From NCBI GenBank assembly GCA_001949185.1, contig BDGG01000009.1, positions 741,347 to 805,346 on the forward strand: a DNA stretch of 64,000 nt, in the 5' to 3' direction. How positions within the stretch are numbered: the first letter of the stretch is position 1; every line of letters begins with the position of its first letter. Both the position numbers and the translations under genes were made by a program. Below the pieces are notes generated by a model. The model worked only from the letters and a program-made list of their open reading frames with translations, did no database searches and was not told where the DNA came from. Below, one piece after another: positions 36,201-46,865 of this stretch. Origin of the DNA: Ramazzottius varieornatus (Eukaryota; Tardigrada; Eutardigrada; Parachela; Ramazzottiidae).

Positions 36201-39200
36201 ATGATGCCGAACTTCGGAGCGACCTCGAACAAGTCTGTAAAAATACGCGCTTATTGTTTTCTGCTTTCCATTCAGTAGTATTTAGCAAGATCATCCTCGC
36301 GAGTGGCGCACGCTCCCAGCCAAAACCAGTAGTAAATTGCGCCACTTGGTACGCGATCATACTCGACCAGACAGCTTTCCCAGGTGGCGCACACTCTCAA
36401 CAGACAGTTATGAAAAGGTGCGCCACTTGGAATAACGATCGGGGTGACGTCGTTTATCGACGTTCCAAGTCTTCCAAATATTATACCTGTTCCATTTCCG
36501 CCAACAACTCTGAACTCGATTTCGGAATTGGGGCTATTCGGTTGGTCAGCATCGCTTGCGCGGATGGTGTAAAACTGGGTGGCAGCACCGTCAGTTTCGA
36601 TGAGGCGTATGCAGTCGGTGAGATCGTCGGCGTTGATGACCGGTGCTGAAAAACCAACTATGACCAAAACATTGTTGCATTCGGGACAGCGGAATATACT
36701 TGCCGTTATCATTAACGTCTTCGATTGTGACACGGATAGTTCGTGACGTTTTTCGGCTTTCCCTGTTGAAGCCGTTCTCGTAGGCGTCGATAGCATTGAC
36801 GACTAGGGAGTAGGAGCTTCTGCTTTCTCGGTCCAACTTTCCTGTCACCGTTATTCTTCCGGTGTCCTTATCGATGGCAAAGTCCCCGAAAGCGCTGGCT
36901 GGGTCCAGAGTGTACGCTATCTGCCCGTATTCGCCAGAATCTGGATCAGTGGCATGAACGATGGTCAGTTCTTGTCCAATACGAGCATCCTCGCGAATCG
37001 TCACGTCACTCGGCGCAAAAGTGAAATTCGGATTCTAAGAACAGCGATATGAGTAATGTGAGCGACCCGAAATTCCCCATAGAGATTTGATAATTTATCA
37101 TCGAACACCCACGTTGTCGTTCACATCGATCACGAAGAGGTACACAGGTGCCACACTTGATCGTCGTGGCTTCCCAGAGTCATAAGCACGTACGGAGAAA
37201 TTCAACCAGGTGTACTGTTCCCGGTCAAGTGGCTTTAGCAATGTGATTTCCCCGGTCTCACCATTGATCGTCAGGTAATCTTGCACACTAGGCAGCAACT
37301 GAAAAAACGCAACATCATGTGAACACTGGCGTAAGTTTTGCTGTGAGCAAAAGTGATCTGAGAAAGCCAACTGGCCCGTGGGCAACTGACCCTTTATCGA
37401 AGTGGCGCACGCTCTCGGTCAGTACCAATGTTAACGTGCGCCACTAACCGCAACCAGGAAACCCGTCAAGATCATTTCCAAAGTGGCACTCACTTCCAGC
37501 TAATAACTTTAACAATGTGCTCCACTGCAAGTGAAGATCTAGATAGAACCTGCCGACATTCCAACTTACGTTTTCCAAGGTGTATGACATGGTCCGGTCC
37601 TTGTCTTTATCGGAAGCCACGATGGTGAAAAGAGGCGACGTGGGAAGGAAGTTCTCGATCACCGAACTTTCATAGAATTTCCCGGTACTACCAGGAGGGT
37701 AGACGAAGAATGGGTCGTTGTCGTTTACGTCCAAAATTCGTAGACTGATTGTCGTTGTAGCTGTCTGAGGGCCGGTCTCCGAAGCGAGGTCCTGAGCTTG
37801 CACGACTACCTTCACCGTCTCGAAGACTTCTCTGTCAAGTGGCGATGCGACGTACAACTTCCCGTCGGAAGTCAGACCAAAGCAGGCTGTGTAGTTGAAA
37901 TCGTCCTTCCGGACAGGTACCATCAATTCGGACAGTGCGTCGGTCACGTTGAGCAAGGTGTACACCAGGTTGGCTGACAGGTCGGGATCTTTTGCTTCTA
38001 CTTTCCAAATGACGGACCCTACCGCCACATCTTCGGGGACCTCAACGACCGCCATGAGCGGAAATGTCGGCGGCTTGTTGTTGACGTCTGTCACCTATAA
38101 AGTGACGAAGCAGGTAACAGAGAAACATCTTGGCAAATTTAAAAAATAGTGATGACAGCTGGGCAAATGAATTGAACCGGGTTAATAGCTGAAGCGGTGC
38201 ACGTTTTATTCTTCTTGACCGACAGCGCGCGCCGGTTCAGTTCATTTGCTCAGCTTCCTGTTACCACGTACCGCAATGCTGACTGTAGTTGTTCCGGTTT
38301 TCTGGTCCGATCCGAATCCACCGTCCAACGCGACAACCTGGAAAAAATATCGTTCGGCATCATCTACCGTGTCAAGCGCCGCAGGTCCGGTAAACCGCGC
38401 GAGTCTTACCGTGAGGTCGTAGGAGTCTTGGACGTCTTTGTCTAAGTTGGCGCCACTGGCCAGCGTTATGACTCCGGTATTTGCATCAATAACAAATTTG
38501 TCTTGTGCACCACGCTCCACTCGGTACACTATTCGACCGTATAGATTCGATCGGTCAGCGTCGACTGCGGACACGGTTACTACAACCGTCCCTGGGGTCG
38601 CCGATTCCGATACGATGCCGGCGTAAGTCGCTTGAAGGAATTCTGGACCACTATCATTTTCGTCCCTACAAAACAGACGCTTCATCAGCAACTAGAAAAA
38701 AGATGATGTTTTATGGAAGTTCGGCAAACGAACTTGCGAGATTATCATTCAGAGTGGCGCGCGTCATCATCGTTAGAGGATAGAACCGTGCGCCTCCTAA
38801 GTAATAACGTTTGTTACGTCAAGTGGCGCACGGTTACCGAGGTACTGACCGGAACAGTGCGCCATGTAAATGCCAACTTGTGCTTTTTATTGCAGGCCTT
38901 CCACATTCTTTTCTCTGGAATTTTAAAGTGAAAGTGCTTACTGTAAAAATATCTTCAGTGTGGTCGTGGAAGACAGTGGGGGTTCTCCGGCGTCAAAAGC
39001 CACCACTTGCAAGTCGATAACAGCGGAGGATTCGTTGTAGAGTGCTGCCACCGCTTCGTAATCTAACGGCTTGACCACGATGACCTCGCCATTTGGATTG
39101 ACGGCAAAGTGATCGGCGTACGGTGTCGGTGCGATTGCGTAACGGACTTTGGAGTTGGAGGATCGTTGATCATCACGATCCGTAGCGTGTACAATGACGG

Positions 39201-42200
39201 GCCGTAGAAATGCCAGTTGGTTCTCAAATAACGTCGCTTCGTACAGATCCATATCAAAGACTGGCGCATTGTCATTCTACAAATGGGCCAACATGACCAC
39301 GCTTTGTGCAGATTTGAACGAGAATGAACAGCCGGTAAACAAGTTAAACGAGATATTACCACATCATCCAGTATAATCCGGATTTGTGCGGTGGCGCGAT
39401 TTCCATTTCCCAGATTGTCGCGAGCTTCCACCGTCAAGTAAACCTCCGGCATTCTTTCACGGTCGAAAACTTCCCCATCTGAAAAATTCACAATCTTTTC
39501 AGGCCGAGCGAAGCGATGCCCTTACAAGTCTGTCGAGACTTCAATGGACCATCAGATTCTTCGAGCTTTCAGATATCGCAAACACAGTACTGAATAAAGA
39601 CACGCCACTTGATCGGGGCGATTAAACTTTTTACTGGGGAACCGTACTGTGAGTCACAAGTTACGACTTACGATGGCAGTACACGTAACTAGAATAATTA
39701 TTGGCCTGTTATCAGTTATTGGCCATCCGTTTATTTCGGCGATCAGTGAGTGACTCGATTGAATCGACTGAAGATCACCCACATAGCTTATGAACATGAA
39801 AGGTCCACCAGACGAAGCCAAAACAGTCGGCTTTCTAGACGGCTCCAAAAGCGGGTGACCAATCATTGAGAATGGGCCAACAATTATTCGAGGTACGTGT
39901 GCTGCACCCATTTTCGCGCCGAAAACGCACTATCACCACGCCAGCAGCAACCCTAATCAAAGTGCTCGCTCTATAATGGTTTGCCTCCTTTGCTCGGCCT
40001 TTCCAGTGGTCAGAACCACTAGCTAGTATGCTTCATATTACTGCGCAACTTGAATCGCAGAACGGAACAGCAGCCAACCAAATACAACGACACGCATTTC
40101 ACATACCTGCATACAAACACAATAGCCTAATGGTATACAAAAGTATGCAGGTAGATGACCCGCGATCACCATAACCTACATCTCACCCACCTGCATACTA
40201 CTCACAGTTGCACTACGGTGTGCAAAAGTATGCAGGTCCGTAATCTGTGTTTCTACTCTTACACGACGAAACTCTTGTTCGTTTTGTCCTTACAGGTTTT
40301 CCGGTCAAAAACGACTAGTACCTTTTAGGACGGTGATATCGCCCGTAAAGGCATCCAGTTTGAAATACTCCGCGTACTTTCCTTGCAGCCCAGTATACCA
40401 CACCGTGCCGAAGTCTCCCGAATCGGAGTCATACGCTTGCACTCTCAAGACATGAGTTCCAGGTTCTGGGTTCTCCTTCATGTGAACCTCGTAAACGTCA
40501 GGAGAGAACGTTGGTGGATTATCGTTGATGTCCGTGACGTTCACCGTGACCGTCGCGGTTCCCGAAAAGTGTTCAGGTGTAAAGGTCTCTTGGGCCATGA
40601 TGACGAACTGGTACTGCTTGATAACTTCATAGTCCAAATAGGAAGAGTTGCGAACTCGGATCATGAAGACGGCTTCGTTGACGACAGCCACGGGTGTGAT
40701 GTCGAAAATGTTGGACGCTGCACCCAGGATGGAAAGCGCGAATGAACCGTTGATGCCTTGATCGGGATCATAGACACGTGGAACCACGCCCAAACCCATA
40801 GTGACCAGTGCACCAACAGGGGAATTCTCTGTGACCGAGCCGAAGTAGTGATCCAGCGGTTCGTCTCCGTTGTAGAATCTTGGGGGATTGTCGTTAGAAT
40901 CCTGAAAAAGTCAGACGAAAAGGGTTTTTAAAAGAGAAAGATCGGTCTGCATCAACCTGCATACAATGCGTGTATGAAGACAATCTTATTAGGATGTATG
41001 CAGGTACATAACAGACGGTCTTCTTGATCAGTTTGCATGAACCTGCTTACAGCCATGCATCAAGGTTACCCTACTGTGGTTCACTATTCATAATTTTTTC
41101 AAAAGTTCATTACTTTTCGTTTATTAATTTTTTCGACAATGATGCCGACAATATCAAGTATTAATTGCAGCTCACCTCGATGATGACCGTAACTTGGACG
41201 GAAGCCGAAGATCCCGGCAAACCCGACACTTCGGCCGCCACGACCGTCAAAACTATGGCACCACCTGTTGATCGTAAGTAGGGTGCTTCTCTGTCCAGAG
41301 CCTGGGACACATAAACGACCCCAGTCTGTTGGTCTATAGCAAAGGGAGTGTTGGGTGGTTCGAGCGAGTAAGCCATCTGGTTGGGCTTCCCTCGATCGCC
41401 GTCCTGCGCCAGGACGTTGAAGACCTCCTTCCCAATCGGTACGTTCTCCGGTACGAACGTCACACTGGGATATAAAACGAAATGCGGAGGCGTGTCTTGC
41501 ACATCCAGAACCTATAAAAAGCGCAACCACGTTCAACACATATAATATCCGCTCTTGCATCAGTCAGATGAAGTAGTACGAAATCCCGGCAAACACCACC
41601 ATATTGTTTTCCCAATTGGCGCATGCTTCCAGCCCACGACAGTGACATTGTGCGCCACTTGGGAAAAATAATCAAACTCGACAAGATCGTTTTCCACAAG
41701 TGGCGCAAGCAGTCAGATAATTATACTAGAAGGGTGCGCCACCTGAGAAGAAAATCTTGTGGGGTTTTCTTGCCAGCTTTCACGATTATTTACTGTATTT
41801 TCACCAACTTGGATTTGTCTCTTATTGTTCGACTGCAATGTATTTGCTTGTGTGTATGTGTTAATATCTTACTTGGACCACGACGGCCAAAGTTGCCGTG
41901 TTCTGGCGACTCAGCGTGGGTGTAGCATCAATGGCGAGGATCCTCAATTGATACATTGGCTTAGTTTCGTAATCCAGCGACCCAACCAGGACAATACGTC
42001 CGGTTCCGGTATTTGGATTAAGGGTTTCAACGCGGAAGGTGTTTCTGTTGTCCAGTTCGTCAAAGCGGACCATGCCGTACATGCCGGCGTCCTTGTCGGT
42101 GGCAGAGAGGAAGCCAATGACGGTTCCCGGCGCCGCGTCCTCGCGCACATAGTAGGTGGAGTTATAGTCGACAAATGTTGGCACTTCGTCGTTCTCGTCT

Positions 42201-42884
42201 TTCACATATATAGTTGATTCTTGTATGATGGGCCGACTGATGATGCCATCCGTCAAGGTTAAGCGGATTAGGTGCGAGGCTTGAGTTTCACGATCCAGCT
42301 TCTTGATTAAGCGCACTTTGGCTTCTCGCGGTGTCTGCCTGTTGTTGATCACTTCCACCACATCGGCTCCTTCGCCACTGACGCCGAATGTCAAGACATC
42401 GTTGACGTCTGGATCCACACCTCGAAGTGTGTATATTATCGTACCTTAGAAGACAAATCATTCCACATTCAGACACATGCGTGACGAGTAGGAACATGCG
42501 GGACATTCGTCCAGAAACTTGACACGATTGCTTTTCCAAGTGAGTGGTGCACTTTCTCGGTGTCAATGGCGGAAAGCCGCGTCACTTAGAATGACGATCA
42601 TGTCGAGTTTTTTCATTTTCCCAAGCACACGTTTCCAGTGTATTGTCTGGAAGCGTGCGCCGCTTCGAAAAACGGATGCTTTTGTACTGACCGACGGGAG
42701 TGTCTTCGCTGATGGCGAAATTGTCCATATTCGAGTTGGGATCAAAGCGCGGAATAGTGTTGGACGCTGATGCAGGCACTAGAATAGCCGGTGGTCCTTG
42801 GCCATAGACGACAGGTAACAGATGTAGAAATGAAACGAGCAGCAGCTTCCCTATCCCAAAACTCGGCACTCCACGACGAAGCAT
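33235..42884 (-). CDS. CDH23/PCDH15-type cadherin with membrane-adjacent domain and PDZ-binding tail
   Basis: About 18 minus-strand exons between 42884 and 33235. A signal peptide (MLRRGVPSFGIGKLLLVSFL, then HLLPVVYG) leads to EC1 with FAISEDTPVG and LTFGVSGEG, very close to the CDH23 N-terminus. I count about 13 cadherin repeats from the linker motifs (DENDEVPTF, DINDNPPTF, DVNDNAPVF, DVNNKPPTF, DVNDNDPFF, DFNDNAPVF, DINDNEPVF, DVNDNPPRF and others) and DRE motifs. Then comes a non-cadherin membrane-adjacent block (QRVQFTLFGKPEDIIGIENS to about RLESVFKDYNII), a membrane span (MIVGITLGLLLLLMVSIGLF) and a tail with VPGTNLHQYEGSNPVWLN ending STEL, a class I PDZ ligand. This family makes tip-link or microvillar adhesions. 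CDH23 has 27 repeats and PCDH15 has 11, so this one is intermediate. Most larger introns hold palindromic repeats. Confidence 0.85.
34440..34620. repeat. Two GTGGCGCAC palindromes, cadherin intron
   Basis: First core intact; second decayed (AAGTGAAGCATAC...GCATGCGCTAGTT). Confidence 0.75.
35225..35460. repeat. Two to three GTGGCGCAC palindromes, cadherin intron
   Basis: A lone left arm, then two fuller cores at 35286-35335 and 35378-35424. The longest array in the window. Confidence 0.75.
36285..36470. repeat. Two GTGGCGCAC palindromes, cadherin intron
   Basis: Cores at about 36300-36346 and 36382-36430. Confidence 0.8.
37380..37560. repeat. Two GTGGCGCAC palindromes, cadherin intron
   Basis: First core intact (GAAGTGGCGCACGC...AACGTGCGCCACT); second decayed. 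Confidence 0.75.
38160..38260. repeat. Variant GTGGCGCAC repeat, cadherin intron
   Basis: Outer ends GGCAAATGAATTGAACC and GGTTCAGTTCATTTGC are a good inverted pair; the core is shortened to GCGGTGCACG...GCGCGCGC. Confidence 0.65.
38715..38880. repeat. Two GTGGCGCAC palindromes, cadherin intron
   Basis: Cores at about 38752-38797 and 38820-38866, both mildly decayed. Confidence 0.7.
40106..41060. repeat. CCTGCATAC hairpin repeats in cadherin introns
   Basis: Short inverted repeats with arms CCTGCATAC and GTATGCAGG lie at about 40106-40154, 40189-40238 and 40957-41011, with a decayed half at about 41041-41060. Each is about 50-60 bases. They are unrelated in sequence to the GTGGCGCAC family. 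Confidence 0.65.
41585..41785. repeat. Two GTGGCGCAC palindromes, cadherin intron
   Basis: Left end CCCGGCAAACACC; the two cores are joined by a linker with CTCGACAAGATCGTTTTCC. Confidence 0.8.
42510..42690. repeat. Two decayed GTGGCGCAC palindromes, cadherin intron 1
   Basis: The first left arm has an insertion (AAGTGAGTGGTGCAC). The second core retains CGTGCGCCGCTTCG. Confidence 0.65.
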
Positions 42885-43139
42885 TCTTTGGTCCGGAAAA
42901 ATGACACTTCGGGAGCTAAATCATTTCAACACTCTCACCGAGTCTGAGTATCGACATCTGAAGTAGAAAAATGTCAGTCGAGGATTTTGGTTGTTTGATC
43001 ATCTATCGAGAAAACAAGTGACCCATGCCTGATATAAAACGATATGCTAAGTCCGTTGATACTAATTTCGGAACATTGCCCTTGCGTTTTTGCATAGAAC
43101 CAACTGATACCTGCTCGGTGACATGCTCACAATAATACC

Positions 43140-43265
43140 AAATGGGAGGCCGGCAAATGAAACGTATTGATAAAAGATCGTTGTCCGAAGTGGCGCACGT
43201 ATCCACAGTTTCCAGCTGTAAAGATGCGCCACTTGGGCTGACGATCTTTACGTTTAGTTTCCCTC
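43140..43265. repeat. GTGGCGCAC palindromic repeat, CGTTT subtype
   Basis: Single core, ends GGGAGGCCGGCAAATGAAACG and CGTTTAGTTTCCC. Confidence 0.8.
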
Positions 43266-43984
43266 AATGTTCCACAAAAGGCGTACTTGCACCCATAAGT
43301 CGATTATGCAAAGAAAGACCACCTGTGGGTTCACTTACCGCCAGACAGCACCTGAAAACGGAAGCTTCACTGTAGCGATGGCCACCTGCTGCTTCAAAAC
43401 GGTTCGTCAAGAATACAATGGAAAATAACGCTTTATTGTCCGGATACTCAATTAATTTAAGAGAACTCTCATGTATCAATTGTTCCTCTTGGTTAATTAG
43501 CTACTGAGGGCATTTCGTAAGAAGTGCTTTGTACTTGGATGTCGCGAGCAAACAAATCAAGAAGGAGGGTCAAAGCCATTCCACAAGGACCTCAACAGCC
43601 GGCAGTTGAGCAAAATCAACGTGGCCATTGAATAACAGTAACATTTCCCAACTTGAATCGCTTTGCTCAACATACACGCAGTCAGTACACTACAATGACG
43701 GATTACATTTACATACACAAGCATGTATATTCCGTCGTTCAAATATTGACTTGATTTCGGACAAGTGACCACCGCTACCGTGTCCACGGTCAGTCTCTGT
43801 ACTGTGGCCTTCATAGACCATAAGCCGAGCCATATTCATGGTCCTACAACCGCAGAGTGCTCTGTAAGAGATTCAGAGCGGAAAAAAGGGCCACTTTTGT
43901 ATTTCACATCGTGCGGAAAAGATGGTCTTAGGGGACCCGGAAGCACATACAGTATGTATCAATGTATGTGGCGGGGGATTGGTG

Positions 43985-44090
43985 GTAAGAAAAGTCTACG
44001 TCAAGTGGCGCATGCTGCTATTGTTGTTGACCGTAAGCGTGCGCCACTTAGGATAACGATCTTGTACGTTTAGTTTGCCGGCCCCTAACA
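43985..44090. repeat. GTGGCGCAC palindromic repeat, CGTTT subtype
   Basis: Right end GATCTTGTACGTTTAGTTTGCCGGCCCC; single core. Confidence 0.8.
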
Positions 44091-45374
44091 TCGTCTAAAA
44101 GATTTGGTGTTTTAAAGATAATGTCAACACGTAGCAATAGCATCAAAGTACTGATATAAATTCAGTCAGGCAACTGTATGATACGCTATGATATCGACGC
44201 TATTGATATTGAAAGTTTGAACGACCAGCACTTTGGGCCGTGAACACTGGGCAGAATATCACGCTCGAGGACTCACTGGTCAACCAACTTCCGCTCATAC
44301 GGATCATATGGCTGCCCTTGCCCCCACAGCCCGATGTGGCAAGTTCGATTAAAAAATTTCAAACAGACAGAATAATCTAACAAAATCGTGTACCGACTCA
44401 CCACATTTTCACCGAAACTTCTTCGGCCCGTTGAGCAACTAATTCCATGCGCCAATCGAACAGGTGGCTACATGTCAGTCTGTGCAAAACAAAGATGCAA
44501 ACCATGATCAGCACATCCTGGATATTCCAAGAAATTCTGAAGGAAAGTAGAAAAGAGTAAAAGAGTGAAAGTCTGCCGGTCTTGACCCACGAGGAGAAAG
44601 TAAAACATCGGTGGTCTGTCGCGCGACTTAGACGGCGAAAGTATTCCAAGGACTGCTCTGCTGCTGAATAAGTCAACAGCTTAATACCGTACCTCTATGA
44701 CTCTACCGGCTGTGCATTACGGTAACGCAGCTCGTCAACGTCCGGTTGGAATGGCGAAGGATGAGAGCCACGCTGTGCGCAGTGCTAGTTTGTTCTCGGA
44801 TTTACCTTGAACCGATTTCCACAAGGTGCGCGCACGCTGTACTATGGTCCGTGCTGAAGTTGAGCTCGCACTGATGACCAGTACAACGACCACTTTACGA
44901 CAAAAATTGTGCGTTGGCCATTTCCGTCAATACTGAAAGCAGAGTTTCTGATTGGGCAGCATACTGTTCAGTACATGGACTGAGAGATATATTGTATTCG
45001 ACAAGCAGGAAAGGATAGAGAAGATTCCGATGGAGAAAGCGTATCTGCGGTCCGAAAGCACTCCATGTTTCGGACGGAGCTTTGTGAATGAACGTGTGAA
45101 GTTTGTCATTGAGATGAGACATCTCCCAAATCTCGCTCGTACGTGCCATACAGACTATTCTAAGAGAATTAATACACAATAAGAGCGAACGGCTTAGCCA
45201 GCGTTTTACGACATCAGATACCTTTGTCAACAGGTGCCAACACTCCGCACTGTGCTAACCGAGTGCGAAGACTCACATGGCTTCCGACTGAAAAATGAAT
45301 AATCTATGGTCTTCTACTCCCACCGATCCGTCTATCTAAACCGTCCAAACTCCGTCGGACATACAGATCTGTCA

Positions 45375-45585
45375 GATGGGAGGCCGGCGAACGAAACGTT
45401 GAGATCGTCATCTTAGGTGACGCATGCTTTAACTGTTACTGGCTGGGAGTTTGCGCCACTTCGGAAAACGACCTTGTCGAATTTGGTTTTTCCCCAGGTG
45501 GCGCACGTTGTCATTACAGTTGGCTCAAAGCGTGCGCCACTTAAGATGACTATCTTGTACGTCTCGTTCTACCGGCCGCATATAA
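45375..45585. repeat. Two GTGGCGCAC palindromes, MORN5 3' side
   Basis: Ends ATGGGAGGCCGGCGAACG and CGTTCTACCGGCCGCAT; the first core is decayed, the second good. Confidence 0.8.
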
Positions 45586-45630
45586 CATGACAGAGGAAAA
45601 GTCGTGCGTTTGTCCTGGGGAAAAAGTTCG

Positions 45631-46598
45631 TCAGACATGTGTAGTGGGTGAACGGCCTGTCTCTTCCATCCAACCCTTTCGACAAGTGGAAATTATCCAG
45701 AAATGCTCGTTGTCATCTGATAACAAGAACACAACTGTACCAGAACACAACTCTACCGCATGAGGCCACGCCTTCCGGCACAGACTGCGCAACTTACCGA
45801 CATTCCGCTTGATTTTCCCATCGTATCCGTAGACTTTTCTTTTGTCGATGTCGTAGTATCCATTACCGACGTCCATCGAGTCCTTTGGAATTTCTGGAAG
45901 AGGTTCCACTGCTGCCAGCGGTGCTGCGAAAATCCCACAGTATAATAGAAAAAATACATTTTGGTACTATGCAACTTGATTGCAGCGTAAGCACGAACCT
46001 TTGCCGCTTAGGTCGTTTTGTATTTCGCTCCAGAAACGACGATCGGCTGGAATTTTCGAAACAAATCATGTGATGTTGCTGACCTCACACGAAAGTATAC
46101 GAGAGGGCGGAAGGTACTTACAGCCATCGCAATATCCCCACGGTTTGTCCGCATCCGATAATCGTGAACCCGGCATCCCACTATCAAACATCAGACCGTC
46201 CGGAAAATACAGCTGACCCTGTCATCCGGAGAAGACGTTATGGAAATCGAAATTTTTCTTAAAGTAGTCGGAAGGAACTTCTTATACTTGCGAGTTAAAC
46301 CTCGATAAGCTTTCCTTTCTCCCAGGTTCCTTTGAAGATGGTCTTATCAGGGTAGACTATTTGACCCTTCCCATGGTACAGATCGTCCTGGAACTCTCCT
46401 TCGTACACCACGCCAGACTTGTAGGTGTAACGCCCATAACCAGTGCACCTGATTAACAAGTAACATCAGTAAATTAAACATAAGATGCCGCTAACACGAT
46501 GACGGTTGATACCTTCCATCTCTTGAACTTCCGGCGTAATAACAGCCTTTCTGGCCCGTGGACTTATCAGCTCCTGCTGGAGGTTCGGCGTTCGCCAT
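45631..46598 (-). CDS. MORN5: MORN repeat protein, MORN5 type
   Basis: Six exons (46598-46513, 46448-46301, 46218-46122, 46046-45999, 45923-45798, 45716-45631) join in frame to 196 residues. MORN repeats read YGRYTYKSGVVYEGEFQDD, YHGKGQIVYPDKTIFKGTWE and GQLYFPDGLMF. After them, WGYCDG, DRRFWSEI, IPKDSMDVGNGYYD and NEHFWIISTCRKG match human MORN5 in order (WHYCDG, DRRFYTEI, IPKGYYDCGDGFYN, DEHEWITRTCRKG). The family is linked to ciliated cells and testis in vertebrates. This copy has some 30 extra N-terminal residues and a short C-terminal extension. Confidence 0.85.
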
Positions 46599-46865
46599 GG
46601 CAGGTTTCACGCCCAACTTGACAACTCACATCTTCCCTCGTCGAACGTTCATCAGACTAACTGATAAGGCAGTGGACCGAACGATCCAGTTGCCAAGAGT
46701 TCAGCGAACTGCTCTTAGCTCTTGCTTTTCATTCCCTGAAGAACGATGGGCCAGCGCCGATGATTTCTTCAGCCCGGCCATGTCCACCTCGGTTTGGCCG
46801 TACTGCGTATCAATAAAAAGCGAAAATCCAATACTTTTCCAACATGTAGCATATTAGTTTAATTT

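Larger units (their letters stand above)
42885..45630. other. Gap upstream of the cadherin gene
   Basis: Contains three palindromic-repeat loci and the promoter region of the cadherin gene. One minus-strand stretch, 44517-44402, has a good acceptor and donor (GTGAGT) and encodes a hydrophobic segment (LIMVCIFVLHRL), but I could not join it in frame to a start or stop. No other gene was found. Confidence 0.35.

Noticed and set aside
36254-36796. Frames crossing the cadherin intron repeats
   Set aside because: They read through palindromic repeats and splice sites; only the parts with cadherin motifs were kept.
44402-44517. Hydrophobic minus-strand exon candidate with good GTGAGT donor
   Set aside because: Upstream and downstream candidates give stops or wrong phases in every join I tried, so it is only mentioned under the gap entry.
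44895-45230. 111-residue minus-strand frame
   Set aside because: No conserved motif, no signal peptide and no splice partner that keeps frame.
46558-46857. 99-residue plus-strand frame
   Set aside because: It is the complement of the MORN5 first exon and has no splice or homology support.
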